From positions 372,001 to 436,000 of the forward strand of contig NZ_JADILU010000001.1 of assembly GCF_015319355.1 (NCBI RefSeq): a DNA stretch of 64,000 bases. Reading direction: 5' to 3'. The notes under the pieces were generated by a model. It did no database searches. It was given only the letters and a program-made list of their open reading frames with translations, and was not told the origin of the DNA. This DNA comes from Psychroserpens luteus (GTDB taxonomy: Bacteria > Bacteroidota > Bacteroidia > Flavobacteriales > Flavobacteriaceae). Below, piece by piece: positions 61,976 through 64,000 of this stretch (within the stretch, counting starts at the first letter, position 1; every line of letters begins with the position of its first letter). A program made the position numbers and the translations under genes.

Positions 61976-64000
61976 ATGAGCGCTAAATTTCCTGAATATA
62001 AAGGACTTGACTTACCAAAAGTAGCAGAAGAAATTCTTAACTATTGGGAAGAAAACAACATCTTTGAAAAAAGTATTTCTACCAGAGAAGGCAATGAGCC
62101 TTATGTATTCTTTGAAGGACCTCCTTCTGCAAATGGATTACCTGGAGTACATCATGTTTTAGCACGTGCTATAAAAGATATTTTTCCAAGGTATAAAACC
62201 ATGAAAGGTTTTCAAGTAAAGCGTAAAGCTGGTTGGGATACACATGGTTTACCTATTGAACTTGGTGTAGAAAAAGAATTAGGAATCACTAAAGAAGATA
62301 TTGGTAAAACAATCTCTGTAGAAGATTATAACGCAGCATGTCGTAAAGCAGTGATGCGTTACACAGATGTTTGGAACGACCTCACACAAAAAATGGGCTA
62401 TTGGGTAAATATGGATGATCCATACATAACCTACGAGCCAAAATACATGGAAAGTGTCTGGTGGTTGTTAAAAGAAATCTATTCTAAAAAGTTAATGTAC
62501 AAAGGCTATACAATACAGCCTTATTCTCCAAAAGCAGGAACAGGTCTTAGTTCACACGAAGTTAATCAGCCAGGAGCATATCAAGATGTAACAGATACTA
62601 CTATTGTTGCGCAGTTTAAAGCGATAGAAAGTACATTGCCAGATTTTTTACAAAACGAAGGCGATATTCATTTTACAGCATGGACCACAACACCTTGGAC
62701 TTTACCAAGTAACACAGCATTAACTGTTGGACCAAAAATTGATTATGTTTTAGTAGAAACGTACAATCAATACACATTCAAACCAATGAATGTGATTTTG
62801 GCAAAAGCATTGGTAAACAAGCAATTTGATGGTAAGTTTAAAAGAGTAGAAGAAAAATCTGCACTTTTAGAATATAAAGATGGAGATAAAAAAATCCCAT
62901 ATTTTGTTGTAAAAGAATTCAAAGGAAAAGATCTAGTTGGTATAAAATACGAACAATTATTACCATATGCATTACCAAATGATAACCCAGAAAATGCTTT
63001 TAGAGTCATAGCTGGAGATTTTGTAACGACAGAAGATGGTACAGGAATCGTACACACAGCACCAACATTTGGAGCAGATGATGCACTCGTTGCAAAACAA
63101 GCAACACCAGAAGTTCCTCCATTATTAGTAAAAGATGAGAATGACAACTTAGTGCCACTTGTAGATTTGCAAGGTCGTTTTAGACCAGAGATGAAAGAGT
63201 TTGGAGGTAAGTATGTAAAGAATGAATACTATGACGATGGTGAAGCTCCAGAACGTTCTATAGACGTTGAGTTAGCGATTAAATTAAAAGAAGAAAATAA
63301 GGCCTTTAAGGTTGAGAAATATAAGCACAGTTATCCACATTGTTGGAGAACAGATAAACCAATTTTATACTATCCGTTAGATTCATGGTTCATAAAAGTG
63401 ACCGATGTAAAAGGACGTATGGTAGAATTAAATAGTACGATTAACTGGAAACCAGAATCTACTGGTACTGGTCGCTTCGGAAATTGGCTAGCAAACGCAA
63501 ATGACTGGAATTTATCAAGATCTCGCTATTGGGGAATTCCGTTACCAATCTGGAGAACAGAAGATGGAACAGAAGAAATTTGCATCGGTTCTGTAGAGGA
63601 ATTAAAATCTGAAATGGCAAAAGCAGTGTCTGCTGGAGTTTTAGCTAAAGATATTTTTGACGATTTTGAAGTAGGCAACTTTTCCGAAGAAAACTATGCA
63701 AAAATAGATTTACATAAAAACATCGTTGATGAAATTGTATTGGTGTCACCAAAAGGTCAGCCAATGCAACGCGAAAGTGATTTGATTGATGTGTGGTTTG
63801 ATTCTGGTTCTATGCCTTATGCACAATGGCATTACCCGTTTGAAAATAAAGAATTGATTGACGATCATAAAGCATTTCCTGCCGATTTTATTGCAGAGGG
63901 TGTTGATCAAACTCGTGGTTGGTTCTATACATTGCATGCCATTGCAACAATGGTATTTGATTCCGTAGCCTACAAAAATGTAGTGTCTAACGGATTGGTT
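61976..64000 (+). CDS. ileS: Isoleucyl-tRNA synthetase, N-terminal 675 codons, cut by the window edge
   Basis: The frame is open from ATG 61976 (MSAKFPEYKGLDLPKVAEEI) to the last base. The family's first signature is GPPSANGLPGVHHVLARAIK (residues 48-67), in which the usual HIGH is GVHH (57-60). AGWDTHGLPIELGVEKELGI (about 82-101) and the editing-domain stretches (TAWTTTPWTLPSNTALTVG, GTGIVHTAPTFGADD) also fit. WGIPLPIWR (about 519-527) and the ADFIAEGVDQTRGWFYTLH stretch (about 638-656) follow. The KMSKS motif and anticodon domain lie outside. It charges tRNA-Ile with isoleucine. Confidence 0.95.
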   Translation, partial: MSAKFPEYKGLDLPKVAEEILNYWEENNIFEKSISTREGNEPYVFFEGPPSANGLPGVHHVLARAIKDIFPRYKTMKGFQVKRKAGWDTHGLPIELGVEKELGITKEDIGKTISVEDYNAACRKAVMRYTDVWNDLTQKMGYWVNMDDPYITYEPKYMESVWWLLKEIYSKKLMYKGYTIQPYSPKAGTGLSSHEVNQPGAYQDVTDTTIVAQFKAIESTLPDFLQNEGDIHFTAWTTTPWTLPSNTALTVGPKIDYVLVETYNQYTFKPMNVILAKALVNKQFDGKFKRVEEKSALLEYKDGDKKIPYFVVKEFKGKDLVGIKYEQLLPYALPNDNPENAFRVIAGDFVTTEDGTGIVHTAPTFGADDALVAKQATPEVPPLLVKDENDNLVPLVDLQGRFRPEMKEFGGKYVKNEYYDDGEAPERSIDVELAIKLKEENKAFKVEKYKHSYPHCWRTDKPILYYPLDSWFIKVTDVKGRMVELNSTINWKPESTGTGRFGNWLANANDWNLSRSRYWGIPLPIWRTEDGTEEICIGSVEELKSEMAKAVSAGVLAKDIFDDFEVGNFSEENYAKIDLHKNIVDEIVLVSPKGQPMQRESDLIDVWFDSGSMPYAQWHYPFENKELIDDHKAFPADFIAEGVDQTRGWFYTLHAIATMVFDSVAYKNVVSNGLV

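Noticed and set aside
62767-63147. 126-codon minus-strand frame
   Set aside because: It is antisense to the editing domain of ileS, which runs in an uninterrupted plus-strand frame.

Overview
The window is chromosomal DNA from a member of the Flavobacteriaceae (Bacteroidota). It is AT-rich and compact. Many genes are preceded by the Bacteroidota-type -7 element TAnnTTTG rather than by Shine-Dalgarno sequences. The gene content is typical of the family: type IX secretion (a PorZ-like protein and two giant proteins with C-terminal sorting domains), two SusC-like TonB-dependent receptors, a DUF4270 lipoprotein, and atpDC split from the rest of the ATP synthase genes. I see no rRNA, tRNA, CRISPR array, insertion sequence or prophage. 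I take it to be core genome with small accessory patches. No species can be assigned from this alone.

Layout. 0-2.3 kb: a cut DUF1569 gene, a frameshifted gene, a lipoprotein, a 3'-end duplicate of the frameshifted gene, yraN and a small membrane protein. 2.4-4.4 kb: the yicC-gmk-nadD operon, divergent from a thioesterase. 5-8.3 kb: an EamA exporter, an ArsC/Spx-like protein, an Na+/H+ antiporter and a DUF3298 lipoprotein. 8.5-12 kb: a cystathionine gamma-synthase-type enzyme, an outer-membrane protein and gdhA. 12.2-17.7 kb: porZ-recO-TonB receptor. 17.8-23.5 kb: a 1908-residue mosaic surface protein. 23.6-25.8 kb: recX, a porin-like protein and a cupin.

26-36 kb holds biotin biosynthesis in two blocks. 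One is bioB with a small membrane protein and the cupin. The other is bioF, a DUF2007/zinc-ribbon gene, bioD and bioA, followed by a FabF-like ketosynthase with its own promoter. A flotillin/NfeD pair and a secreted alpha/beta hydrolase lie between the blocks. This stretch is peppered with short palindromic repeats, one of which sits in frame inside bioF.

36.1-38.6 kb: a DUF2975/XRE regulator pair with two phased operator-like palindromes, then umuC-umuD. 38.7-45 kb: atpC-atpD and a TonB receptor/SGNH hydrolase pair. 45.2-49.6 kb: an operon of a glycogen-synthase-like half protein, a DUF4270 lipoprotein and glmS. It is divergent from panC-panD-flippase-like. 51.9-55.9 kb: two tandem esterase-fold paralogues that have Asp where the nucleophilic Ser should be, then radA. 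56.5-61.6 kb: a second giant sorted protein (TSP3 repeats plus LamG) and two small exported proteins. 61.98 kb to the end: the first 675 codons of ileS, with a swapped GVHH signature.

The observations most worth following are the GVHH isoleucyl-tRNA synthetase, the Asp-elbow esterase pair, the ketosynthase beside a biotin cluster with no visible bioC/bioH, the in-frame palindromic repeat in bioF, the reduced glycogen-synthase-like protein, and the large module shared by the two giant surface proteins.
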